From the NCBI GenBank assembly GCA_009917545.1, contig QZDW01000028.1, positions 1 through 42,525 on the forward strand: DNA of 42,525 bases, given 5' to 3'. Under the pieces are notes generated by a model, which saw nothing but the letters and a program-made list of their open reading frames with translations, searched no databases and was not told where the DNA came from. Made by a program: the position numbers and the translations under genes. Positions within the stretch are counted from its first letter, which is position 1. Each line of letters starts with the position of its first letter. The stretch comes from a bacterium 1XD42-76. GTDB taxonomy: Bacteria; Bacillota; Clostridia; Lachnospirales; Lachnospiraceae. This document shows positions 24,175 to 30,928 of this stretch, in pieces.

Positions 24175-24653
24175 TATCCACCGCCTCCCTTGAACAACAG
24201 GAGCTCCATGGCGTCGCTCTCCTTATCCTCCCCGGCATCCACCACGATCCGGCTCCGGGAAGAAGGCGTAAGCCCGAACTGCTCACAGAACCGGTTCATG
24301 ATTTTCAGGTAAGTCTGCGCAATGGACACCTGCGGGACCTGCTGGCAGTACCCCGAAGGCGTCTCCATGATCGCCCCATGCTCTGAAATATATTCCTCCG
24401 CTTCCTTCCACCTGGCATACGCTTGGCAGTATCCCGCAAAAGCCGCCATGTCAATCTCCGTCAGAATCCCAAGCCGCTCCATCTGCTTCGCCATCCGCTT
24501 CCATTCCTTCTTCGCCTCCGCTTCCAGCCACGCCGGGCATCTCGGAGCCTTCTTCTCCGGCTTCGGCTCCCCGGCATTCAGCCCCCGCTTCCCAGGGTTC
24601 CCCTCCAGCACCTTCATCGCCGTAGGCTTCGGCTTCCGCCCTCTCTGCGCCAC
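24174..24653 (-). CDS. Terminase small subunit (P27 family)
   Basis: A 159-aa small terminase of the P27/Terminase_4 type, which recognises the packaging site. The conserved path is RGRKPKPTAMKVLEGNPGKR at the start, APRCPAWLEAEAKKEWKRMA (about 40), LTEIDMAAFAGYCQAYARWK and LKIMNRFCEQFGLTPSSRSR near residue 130. I choose the GTG at 24653, eight bases after GGAGG; an in-frame GTG at 24686 lacks a ribosome site. It overlaps TerL by one base. Confidence 0.92.
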   Translation of the reverse strand: MAQRGRKPKPTAMKVLEGNPGKRGLNAGEPKPEKKAPRCPAWLEAEAKKEWKRMAKQMERLGILTEIDMAAFAGYCQAYARWKEAEEYISEHGAIMETPSGYCQQVPQVSIAQTYLKIMNRFCEQFGLTPSSRSRIVVDAGEDKESDAMELLLFKGGGG

Positions 24654-24693
24654 CGCACTCACCTCCCTCCGTACCGGCTCACGCACAGTCTTT

Positions 24694-27429
24694 TTAATTC
24701 AGAAAATCAAAATCCTCATCAGGCCCCGTCCCGGAATCTCCAAGAACCTTTCCTGCAAAAATTTCCTTCTCCATGTCCTTAAAACCTTCATATGCTGATT
24801 CACACAAACAATCTTCAAAGCCTTCCTGCTCTATTTCCTCCGCAGAATCTCCAAAGTCTTCCCATGCCGTCCCCGGCACAAAGCCATCAGCGCCATTCCA
24901 TTCAGCCTCCCGCACGGAATCCCCGAACTCTTCCCACACAGCCTCCATCTGCGCCAGAAGCTCCCGGCTCTCCGGCAGTGCCATGGCGACCGCATAAGCC
25001 ACCGTCGCCGTGACCGCATTCCCGGCCTGCTTGTAAAGCTGTGTCTCCGAATTGACAGCCGCCGCCCGCTCATACAGCTCATCCGGGAACCCCTGCAGGC
25101 GGAAACACTCACGGGGCGTCAGCCGCCGTATCTTCCCGCACTTCGTCACCGTCCCCATCATGCACCCCGTATCCAGCGTCTGCGAACAGCCCTTTCCAAC
25201 ACGACCCCGCCGGGATTCACTCTTCGGATACGACAGGCACACGCCGTCCCCCGGATAAGCCAGGTCATACCCCTGCTTCGTGCCGTTCCTCACCGGCAGC
25301 GCCGTCTCCGCATCCCCGGACTCTTCTTCTGTCAGATAAACCCCATGCTGGTCCTGCGCCGTCAGCGTGAACATCGGCTCCCCGGCCTCCTTCATACGCC
25401 TGCCGTTCTGCCGCTTCTCCACCCGGCCCGGCGTCAGCACCGCCCTGGCTTCCGGCACACCGGCGTCCCCATCTCCCGGCTCTGCTCCTTCCGTCTCCAA
25501 TACCCCGGAATTGACCGCCCGCCAGTTGATCAGCCTGCCGGTATAACATGCCACCAGGCACCGCGCGGTCTCCGTGACCTTCGGATGGTTCAGCGTCTGG
25601 TCCACAAACACCTTGCTCCCCTGCCCCTTGTTTGTAGTGACAGCCGGCGCAAGCCCCTTTGCGTCATAGACACATCCGTTCATCCCCCTCCCGCTGGGGT
25701 TCACATTCCCCACGCAGTACAGCCCGGTCTTCGCGCCCATGCCGCCGCCATTCGCCCCGATACTCACCGAAACCCCGGACGGGTCATACACCCGGTATCC
25801 CTGCATCCCGCCTATAACCTCTTTAAGAGCTCCGCCGTCTTCTCCGGTGACAGGTAATATTTCCCGTCCGCCTCTGCTTCTAAGAACTGCGATAAGGAAT
25901 ACCCTCTCCCGGTTCTGCGGGACTCCGAAGTCTTTAGAATTAAGCACCTGCCACCGCACGTCATACCCTGCCTCGTCCATTTCAGAGAGAACGGCGGCAA
26001 AATCGAATCCTGCATTGACTGATAACAGGTTCTTAACGTTCTCAACAAGTAGGTATGTGGGCTTATCACTTTCCTCTTTGCCTTTGATGAGGTCAATAAT
26101 GCTGTAATAGATTCCACTTCTTTTTCCTCTAAGCCCTCTCTGCTTTCCTGCGATGGAGATATCCTGGCAGTTGTGGGCTGCCAGCCCTCCTGCTGTGTAT
26201 GAATTGTCATCTTCCACCTCCATGTTGTAGACATATCCGTCAAACGGGACCTTCCTGCTGCCCCTGAAACGGCACCAGACATATCCGTCCATGAAAAAAG
26301 AGCCGTCCCTTTCAGACCGCCCTTCCTTGAACCTCACCGTATAAAAATCATGCTGCCGTACCGTCCTGCCCTCGATCACGCAGGTCTCCGGCCTCTTATT
26401 TCTGTAAACCGCACAGGGCATACGGTACGCCTTATGCACACAGTCCCGGATTCCATAAGCAAGCTCCCTGGAAATCGTGGATGCCTGACGATACTTTCCC
26501 ACAATGCACCCGTCCGTCTCAAAATACCCTTCCAGAAACGCCCGCAGCAGATCCTCCGGCAGATCGAAAACCGCATCCGTCAGCCGCTTTCCTCCCGCGC
26601 CTTTCCCAAACCGCATCAAAAACACCGTCAGCTCTTTATTCGTAAAATGCACCTTATAAGCTGTCCGCTCCTTCGCCACGCTGTAACGGAACATTCCGTC
26701 CACATGCCTTTTCAGCCGTTCCAGCTTTTCCTCGTTGCAGGCAACCACCACCCGGTAATTATCAGGCGCATTCTTCCTCTTGGTGACACGATACCAGCCG
26801 TCCCCCATGTAACAGCCCACGAACCACCAGAAATCAGGGCTATTCAAATCAAGATTATCCAGCTTATATTCTTTCCCATGCCGCTCATAAGTAATCCCGT
26901 CCCACTCTGGCAACTCTGCCTTGTTATTCACCGGAACCGCGATCAGATCACCTGCCTCCAGTTCCTGTACGGCTTTCCATTTGGCAGAATCCCCGTCTTT
27001 TACCAGAAACGGATGCTCCCCGGTCACTCTTAGATTCTCCACGCCGAAAACATCCAGCTCATAAATCTCACCGGCCCTATGCTTCATGGGCCTCACCACC
27101 GGACGGAACCGGCCCTTATGCGTCAGCACCCTGTCTCCCTCCCGAATATCCTCAATACATTTATACCCCTGGTCCGTCATCACCAGCGTCCCGGCCTCAA
27201 AGCAGGGGAACCCGAAGCACCACGCATCCGCATAAGGAATCTCTTCCGGCGTCAGCTTCGTCACATCCTCCGCCTTCCATTCTCCCTCCGTATCATACAT
27301 GGCCTCATAAGAAGCCCTTGCAAATTTATCATACTCACAATACCCGATACACTTATGCCCGGCCCATTCCAGCCCCAGCCGGAACCCGCCGATCCCCGAA
27401 CAGATATCCAGAAACGTAAGCCTTCCCAT
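24694..27429 (-). CDS. C5-cytosine DNA methyltransferase interrupted by an intein
   Basis: A 911-residue precursor. The extein is a phage m5C methyltransferase: motif I LDICSGIGGFRLGLEWAG (7-24), the catalytic loop FGFP-CQDIS (Cys421 in precursor numbering), VENVKNLL (ENV motif, about 470), QNRERVFLIAV (about 510), and the C-terminal GNAVTATVAYAVAMAL. The target-recognition part is long and has modular blocks (NGCVYDAKGLAPAVTTNKG, FTLTAQDQHGVYL), as in multispecific phage enzymes. An intein occupies residues 76-420. The last 95 residues are an acidic extension with a repeated W-E-E/D-F-G-D-S motif. The enzyme may protect phage DNA from restriction. No cognate nuclease is beside it. Confidence 0.93.
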   Translation of the reverse strand: MGRLTFLDICSGIGGFRLGLEWAGHKCIGYCEYDKFARASYEAMYDTEGEWKAEDVTKLTPEEIPYADAWCFGFPCFEAGTLVMTDQGYKCIEDIREGDRVLTHKGRFRPVVRPMKHRAGEIYELDVFGVENLRVTGEHPFLVKDGDSAKWKAVQELEAGDLIAVPVNNKAELPEWDGITYERHGKEYKLDNLDLNSPDFWWFVGCYMGDGWYRVTKRKNAPDNYRVVVACNEEKLERLKRHVDGMFRYSVAKERTAYKVHFTNKELTVFLMRFGKGAGGKRLTDAVFDLPEDLLRAFLEGYFETDGCIVGKYRQASTISRELAYGIRDCVHKAYRMPCAVYRNKRPETCVIEGRTVRQHDFYTVRFKEGRSERDGSFFMDGYVWCRFRGSRKVPFDGYVYNMEVEDDNSYTAGGLAAHNCQDISIAGKQRGLRGKRSGIYYSIIDLIKGKEESDKPTYLLVENVKNLLSVNAGFDFAAVLSEMDEAGYDVRWQVLNSKDFGVPQNRERVFLIAVLRSRGGREILPVTGEDGGALKEVIGGMQGYRVYDPSGVSVSIGANGGGMGAKTGLYCVGNVNPSGRGMNGCVYDAKGLAPAVTTNKGQGSKVFVDQTLNHPKVTETARCLVACYTGRLINWRAVNSGVLETEGAEPGDGDAGVPEARAVLTPGRVEKRQNGRRMKEAGEPMFTLTAQDQHGVYLTEEESGDAETALPVRNGTKQGYDLAYPGDGVCLSYPKSESRRGRVGKGCSQTLDTGCMMGTVTKCGKIRRLTPRECFRLQGFPDELYERAAAVNSETQLYKQAGNAVTATVAYAVAMALPESRELLAQMEAVWEEFGDSVREAEWNGADGFVPGTAWEDFGDSAEEIEQEGFEDCLCESAYEGFKDMEKEIFAGKVLGDSGTGPDEDFDFLN
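26170..27204 (-). mobile_element. Intein with LAGLIDADG homing endonuclease
   Basis: Residues 76-420 (345 aa) of the methyltransferase precursor. The N-terminal splicing block CFEAGTLVMTDQGYKCIEDI begins with Cys1. The B-block is RVTGEHPFLV. Two LAGLIDADG-like helices, FVGCYMGDGW and FLEGYFETDG, mark the homing endonuclease. The C-terminal block VYNMEVEDDNSYTAGGLAAHN ends in His-Asn, followed by Cys+1. All four splicing nucleophile positions are intact, so it should self-splice. The +1 cysteine is the methyltransferase's own catalytic cysteine. Confidence 0.93.
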
Positions 27430-27431
27430 GG

Positions 27432-28016
27432 TCAGTCCACCTCCCCGCTCTTCTCTCTTCCGCTTCCTTCCGGTTCCAGGACAACACTGCTCTCCACCTC
27501 ATTCCCCCACGCTTCCCAGCCGGGGACACGCTGCCTTGCAAACAGTTCCACCCTCGGAAGGTCTCCCATCAATTCCACGATCTTCTCCCTCGTCTCGTCC
27601 GGCTTCTTGCTGTGCGCTTCCAGAGGAGAAATGATAAACTGGTGGACACGGGCAGACCTACGCCTGGGATGCCCTTTCACTCCCAGCAGGCAAATCTCCG
27701 CATTCCCCCTAGTCCAGAACCCCAGACCGTAAAACCAGCCCGGAGACTTCCGGTTCTGTTTCAGCCACACGAAAGCCACCGTCTTATACCGGAACCCCCA
27801 GCTCTCCATCACACGCAGGGCCTCCGGCAACTGCGGGAACGTAACCCACAAAAACAGCGTACAGTTTTCCGCGCAGATATCCGACACAGGCAGCCCGCAG
27901 ATCTCTTCTGTACTCATTGTCCCGTAATGCTTCTCCGCTCCGCCCTGCACCCGCTTATTATCATACCGCCACGGAGGATCGGCATAGACGATATTATATT
28001 TCTGCCCTGTCTCCAT
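27432..28016 (-). CDS. MT-A70-family adenine methyltransferase
   Basis: A 194-aa methyltransferase of the MT-A70 family. The DPPW motif (YADPPWRYDNKRV, residue 12) and a downstream LFLWVTFPQLPEAL segment (about 57) identify it; the S-adenosylmethionine site lies at the C-terminal side with NAEICLLGVKGHP (about 116) and KPDETREKIVELMG (about 152). In phages such enzymes make N6-methyladenine in DNA. ATG at 28016 after GGGAGG; it overlaps the upstream PP-loop gene by 23 bases and is two bases before the C5-methyltransferase, so the three are one unit. Confidence 0.92.
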   Translation of the reverse strand: METGQKYNIVYADPPWRYDNKRVQGGAEKHYGTMSTEEICGLPVSDICAENCTLFLWVTFPQLPEALRVMESWGFRYKTVAFVWLKQNRKSPGWFYGLGFWTRGNAEICLLGVKGHPRRRSARVHQFIISPLEAHSKKPDETREKIVELMGDLPRVELFARQRVPGWEAWGNEVESSVVLEPEGSGREKSGEVD

Positions 28017-28818
28017 TTCTGCCCAACCTCCCATACAGCTCCTTAAAAAAATCCTTCCCCCGGATACGTTTTCCCTCCCGTATCCGTTCTTCCTCAAACC
28101 GGAACCTGACCTCCAGCTCCTGCACGGAAAAATCCTTCCGGAAATTCCGCCAGGTTTTGGTTTCCCATTCCAGAAGCCGGCTCCACAGCTCCGGAAACTC
28201 CCGGCGCAGCGTCCGCAGTTCCTCCAGCCCCTGCAGAGGGCAGCACCAGCAGGACACCCGGTCAAACAAACGGTACAGCCCGCCCCAGTCATACCCCCGC
28301 ACATAGCAGTAATCCAAGCAGTCCTTCTCTGTCATCCCCCATTCCACCAGGGGATACCGGTACTCCCTCACTCTCTGCGGCTCATCCGCCGCTATGCCGA
28401 TATACTGCACAATGTCATATTTCTTTCTAAGCCCTGACAGATACCTGCCAATCACCGCCGTCTTCAACACGGACGTACACCAGCGGTTCCTGGGACCTGC
28501 CCAACTCATCCCCGGCATACCCGCATAAGGAGAATCTGGGTCTTTCCGTTCCGGCGTATAACGGAGCAGGTAATACTCAAAGCCCTTTTCCTCTTTCAGA
28601 CGCACCACCGGGACCGGCAGGGCCTTTTCCAGCCTTTCCACATGCTCATACATCTGGGGAAATTCCAGCCCCGTGTCACAGAACATCACAAAATCCAAAG
28701 GCCAGCCTTCCTCCACCAGCCGCAGGACCATGGCCGTGGAATCCTTCCCGCCGGACAGCGAAGCCGCATACAGCTTTTCCTTTCCGCCGTCCTCATGCAC
28801 CCGGCATGGCGGCACCAT
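27994..28818 (-). CDS. PP-loop ATPase of the PAPS reductase family
   Basis: A 274-aa protein with the PP-loop SLSGGKDSTAMVLRLVEEG (near residue 21), which adenylates a substrate with release of pyrophosphate. The family includes PAPS reductase and DndC. Further blocks are FVMFCDTGLEFPQMYEHVE (near 44) and NRWCTSVLKTAV (near 112). A Cys cluster SCWCCPLQG near residue 188 could bind a metal or Fe-S cluster. Relatives are frequent in siphophages next to DNA methyltransferases, where a role in DNA modification or sulfur transfer is suspected but unproven. The start at 28818 is uncertain; it overlaps the HTH gene by 26 bases. Confidence 0.88.
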   Translation of the reverse strand: MVPPCRVHEDGGKEKLYAASLSGGKDSTAMVLRLVEEGWPLDFVMFCDTGLEFPQMYEHVERLEKALPVPVVRLKEEKGFEYYLLRYTPERKDPDSPYAGMPGMSWAGPRNRWCTSVLKTAVIGRYLSGLRKKYDIVQYIGIAADEPQRVREYRYPLVEWGMTEKDCLDYCYVRGYDWGGLYRLFDRVSCWCCPLQGLEELRTLRREFPELWSRLLEWETKTWRNFRKDFSVQELEVRFRFEEERIREGKRIRGKDFFKELYGRLGRNGDRAEI

Positions 28819-28996
28819 TCTCCGCCATCTCTCTCTGCATGTTCAGCTTCGCGGCTTCCCCATAGCCTTCCATCCCGTTCGCCTTACAGTAATTCCGCAC
28901 AATGTCACGGGACAGCCCCACGGCAGAAGCAACAGCCTTATAGCCCTTCCCCTGCATACGAAGCTCCCTGATCCGCTCCGCCTGTTCCTTCGTCAT
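28793..28996 (-). CDS. Small helix-turn-helix protein
   Basis: A 67-aa protein whose residues 3-38 form a resolvase/Hin-type helix-turn-helix: EQAERIRELRMQGKGYKAVA, then SAVGLSRDIVRNYCKANG. The rest is a short charged tail. It may be a transcription regulator of the modification cluster, or a DNA-binding helper for the adjacent PP-loop ATPase. It overlaps that gene by 26 bases and is co-transcribed with it. The GGTGAAGG ribosome site precedes the ATG. Confidence 0.8.
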   Translation of the reverse strand: MTKEQAERIRELRMQGKGYKAVASAVGLSRDIVRNYCKANGMEGYGEAAKLNMQREMAENGAAMPGA

Positions 28997-29380
28997 ACCT
29001 TCACCCCCAAAACAAAAAGAGCCGAAAAACCACCTTTTTCCGATAGTTTTTCAGCACCAAAATGCAGGATTTACAGAGATTTCAGGTACGGAATAATCCG
29101 CCGGAATCCTTGTAAATCCCGCATTTATGTATGCCAGGATCATGTGCCGCCTATCCCCCCTGTCAATATCTGCGAAAATTCACGTTTGAGGGGGCGGCGG
29201 TGTCCAGGGGGACGGCTTCTGGAGATTTGCACCGCCCCTCCCCTCCGGCCTCAGGCAGAACCCACAGCTCACGGGAAAAATCTTTGTGGAAATCACCGGC
29301 CAGATTTCGCTGGAGATCCGCACGTTTCCCCGGTAAAATAATAGTCAGCACCACACCAAATCCAAAGGAGGCACATGTCT
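28997..29380. other. 384-base gene-free region around a long inverted repeat
   Basis: No gene. Arms aatgcaggatttaca (29061-29075) and tgtaaatcccgcatt (29111-29125) pair at 14 of 15 positions around a 35-base loop; the one mismatch becomes a G-U pair in the minus transcript, giving a continuous 15-bp stem. The loop holds CGGA-ATAA-TCCG. A second imperfect hairpin (gccgaaaaac/gtttttcagc) lies at 29020-29055. This is either a structured leader of the modification operon or an antisense element for the neighbouring SymE gene. A weak plus-strand promoter (tggaga 29311-29316, 17 bases, taaaat 29334-29339) may serve SymE. Confidence 0.55.
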
Positions 29381-29608
29381 ATGAAATCAAAGCTGATAAA
29401 AGTAATCACTTCCTCACGACTTACCTATCCCAAAAATCCTTTTGACGACACCAAATACATCCGGACACCTAAAATCCAGATAGAAGGAAACTGGCTGGAA
29501 TCCCTCGGCTTCCACATCGGGGACCGCCTGCAGGTGGACTATGAAGAAGGCTCCATACACATCCACCCCGCGCCGCCGGAATCAGAATGTCCCGCCGAAC
29601 CCGCATGA
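29381..29608 (+). CDS. SymE-like toxin (type I toxin-antitoxin fold)
   Basis: A 75-aa protein and the only convincing plus-strand gene in the window. It matches the SymE family, an AbrB-fold protein that acts as a toxin held in check by an antisense RNA in Escherichia coli. Signature: TPKIQIEGNWLESLGFHIGD (residues about 30-49) and LQVDYEEGSIHIHP (about 51-64). SymE-type proteins affect RNA stability and nucleoid state. The ATG at 29381 is nine bases after AAAGGAGG; an ATG two codons upstream is too close to it. The gene faces the HNH gene convergently, with a bidirectional terminator between them. The phage late transcript runs through it in antisense. Confidence 0.82.
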   Translation: MKSKLIKVITSSRLTYPKNPFDDTKYIRTPKIQIEGNWLESLGFHIGDRLQVDYEEGSIHIHPAPPESECPAEPA

Positions 29609-29627
29609 TAAGAACAGCCTGTACCGC

Positions 29628-29655
29628 AAAAGCCCTGGAAGCTCCCAGGGCTTTT
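29628..29655. terminator. Bidirectional terminator between SymE and HNH genes
   Basis: A perfect 11-bp stem (aaaagccctgg 29628-29638, ccagggctttt 29645-29655) with a 6-base loop and A/T tracts at both ends, as expected between convergent genes. It would also stop minus-strand late transcripts after the HNH gene unless these are antiterminated. Confidence 0.85.
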
Positions 29656-29661
29656 CTGCCG

Positions 29662-30015
29662 TCAGTACCTATATTCCTGATACCTGTCCTCGGTCATGGT
29701 CTTGCTGTCATGGCAGCTCTTACAGAGCGCCTGCCAGTTTCCCTCATCCCAGAACAGCTTCCCATCCCCTCTGTGTGGCACGATATGGTCAACCACTTCC
29801 GCTTTCATGAACCGTCCCTGCTCCTTACACTTCTCACACAGGGGATGCCGTTTCAGAAAAAGTTTCCTTGCCTTCCGCCACCTGCTGTCATATCCACGCC
29901 CGGAAGCGTCCGCACGGTCCGCTCTGTGCAGTCTGGCATGTTCCTCACAGAAATCACCGTCCGTCAGCTCCGGGCATCCCGGATGCTTACACGGCTTCTT
30001 CGGCCTTCTCGGCAT
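29662..30015 (-). CDS. HNH endonuclease (packaging-associated)
   Basis: A 117-aa HNH nuclease of the type that lies next to terminase in HK97-like phages and is needed for DNA cutting at packaging. Residues about 5-30 form a zinc-binding head (PCKHPGCPELTDGDFCEEHA). The HNH core is EVVDHIVPHRGDGKLFW (about 72) and WQALCKSCHDSKTMTED (about 93), with metal-binding Cys pairs (CEKCKEQG, CKSCH). ATG at 30015 is preferred; a GTG three codons upstream is possible. Its start lies two bases after the upstream gene. Unusually, the terminase genes are 5 kb away, beyond the modification cluster. Confidence 0.92.
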   Translation of the reverse strand: MPRRPKKPCKHPGCPELTDGDFCEEHARLHRADRADASGRGYDSRWRKARKLFLKRHPLCEKCKEQGRFMKAEVVDHIVPHRGDGKLFWDEGNWQALCKSCHDSKTMTEDRYQEYRY

Positions 30016-30017
30016 AA

Positions 30018-30221
30018 TCACCACCGCCTCACTCCGCCGTAATACTTATCCGCTATGGCGTCCTGCTGATGCTCTGGCAGGCTCCTAAGCCTCTCCCTTG
30101 CTTTCTCTAGGGACCGCTCCTGTTCCTCCTTCGTCTTATGAAAACCGCAGGGCTTCCCCTGGCACTGCCTTCCGATCACGCCGCAGTGCCCATTCCCGCA
30201 CAACGCAAAACAATCCATCAT
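30018..30221 (-). CDS. Small Cys-rich protein, first late gene
   Basis: A 67-aa protein with an N-terminal zinc-binding-like head (MDCFALCGNGHCGVIGRQC, then KPCGFHKTKEEQ) and a helical C-terminal half (SLEKARERLRSLPEHQQDAI). Proteins of this pattern are common just before HNH/terminase genes in Clostridia prophages; function unknown. The Cys residues at 4, 8, 13, 20 and 25 suggest metal binding. It is the first gene after the leader terminator, with AGGGAGATC as ribosome site. Confidence 0.8.
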   Translation of the reverse strand: MMDCFALCGNGHCGVIGRQCQGKPCGFHKTKEEQERSLEKARERLRSLPEHQQDAIADKYYGGVRRW

Positions 30222-30247
30222 GATCTCCCTTCCATCCTCTCAATCCC

Positions 30248-30284
30248 AAAAAGGGCGGCGGTGAAAGGATGAAGCCCGCCGCCC
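30248..30284 (-). terminator. Strong leader terminator before the late genes
   Basis: A perfect 9-bp GC stem (gggcggcgg 30253-30261, ccgccgccc 30276-30284), 14-base loop, then five T in the minus direction. It starts about 60 bases downstream of the predicted late promoter start point and precedes the first late gene, in the arrangement of lambda pR'-tR'. Confidence 0.8.
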
Positions 30285-30350
30285 CGCAAAGACAAAAGAA
30301 AAAGCCCCATGGACATATCCACAGAGCTCCTTACAGTTCTTCGCATTCTA

Positions 30351-30380
30351 AGAATACCACAGCTTCCAATAAACTTTCAA
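30351..30380 (-). promoter_or_regulatory. Candidate late promoter
   Basis: TTGAAA (30375-30380), 18-base spacer and TATTCT (30351-30356), with extended -10 TGG, on the minus strand; expected start near 30344. The palindrome attctaagaat (30345-30355) overlaps the -10. The promoter overlaps the downstream end of the 11-bp repeat array. Confidence 0.65.
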
Positions 30381-30429
30381 TAAACCCTTACTGTACCTTT
30401 ACTAAACCATTACCCAACCATTACTAAAC
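30364..30429 (-). repeat. Six 11-bp tandem repeats at the late promoter
   Basis: Minus-strand consensus GTTTAGTAATG; plus-strand units ttccaataaac, tttcaataaac, ccttactgtac, ctttactaaac, cattacccaac and cattactaaac are contiguous at 30364-30429. The period is one DNA turn, so a regulator would bind along one helix face upstream of and over the -35. Confidence 0.8.
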
Positions 30430-30442
30430 CAGACCCCGCCGG

Positions 30443-30928
30443 TCAGTCCAAAAGATACCGCCCTGCCGTCTTCTCCCGTATCCGGTACAGCTCTTTCATC
30501 TCCGCCAGCGCTTTCTTCCGGTACTTCGCTATCATCGTTTCGCTCACATTATACTTTTCCGCCATCTCCCGCCACGTCATATCCTCCATCACCATATCCC
30601 GCACCACCTCCGGCAGCCTCCCGCTCAACTGCCCCACGGCATACTCAAAAAATTCCAGTTCTTCCTTCACCGCCTGATACCTCCCAAGCAGGTAATCAAA
30701 CCAGTCATCATCCAGACGCTCCTTTACCTGCCGGTATTTCACCGCCGCATTCCCGGTCTTATCGGAAGTCCCGCCGCCCTGCACCCGCTCCCCCTGGGAC
30801 TGTGACAGGCACATGCTCCTTATCACGTCCTCATACGGCACACCCCGGAACCGGGAAATCTCAAACTCCAGAAGCCCCATGTCCTTCTTCCAGCTCTGGT
30901 ATTCCTTAAACAGTTTCTCTGTCTCCAT
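30443..30928 (-). CDS. Phage late regulator (sigma-region-4/ArpU-like HTH)
   Basis: A 161-aa acidic protein with a C-terminal helix-turn-helix like sigma factor region 4 (DMTWREMAEKYNVSETMIAK, then YRKKALAEMKELYR; about residues 118-150). The N-terminal part is helical (LFKEYQSWKKDMGLLEFEIS), as in ArpU/RinA-type and DUF1492-like phage activators of late genes. It is the last early gene. Directly after its stop lie the 11-bp repeats and the late promoter, its most likely targets. ATG at 30928, eight bases after GGAGG. It overlaps the helicase gene by 23 bases. Confidence 0.82.
   Translation of the reverse strand: METEKLFKEYQSWKKDMGLLEFEISRFRGVPYEDVIRSMCLSQSQGERVQGGGTSDKTGNAAVKYRQVKERLDDDWFDYLLGRYQAVKEELEFFEYAVGQLSGRLPEVVRDMVMEDMTWREMAEKYNVSETMIAKYRKKALAEMKELYRIREKTAGRYLLD

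Noticed and set aside
27994-28304. Upstream extension of the MT-A70 gene
   Set aside because: The first 96 codons are an off-frame copy of the PP-loop gene, with no methyltransferase similarity; the ATG at 28016 has a ribosome site.
30364-30429. Repeat array considered as CRISPR
   Set aside because: Units are contiguous 11-mers without spacers and lie at a promoter; no cas gene is present.
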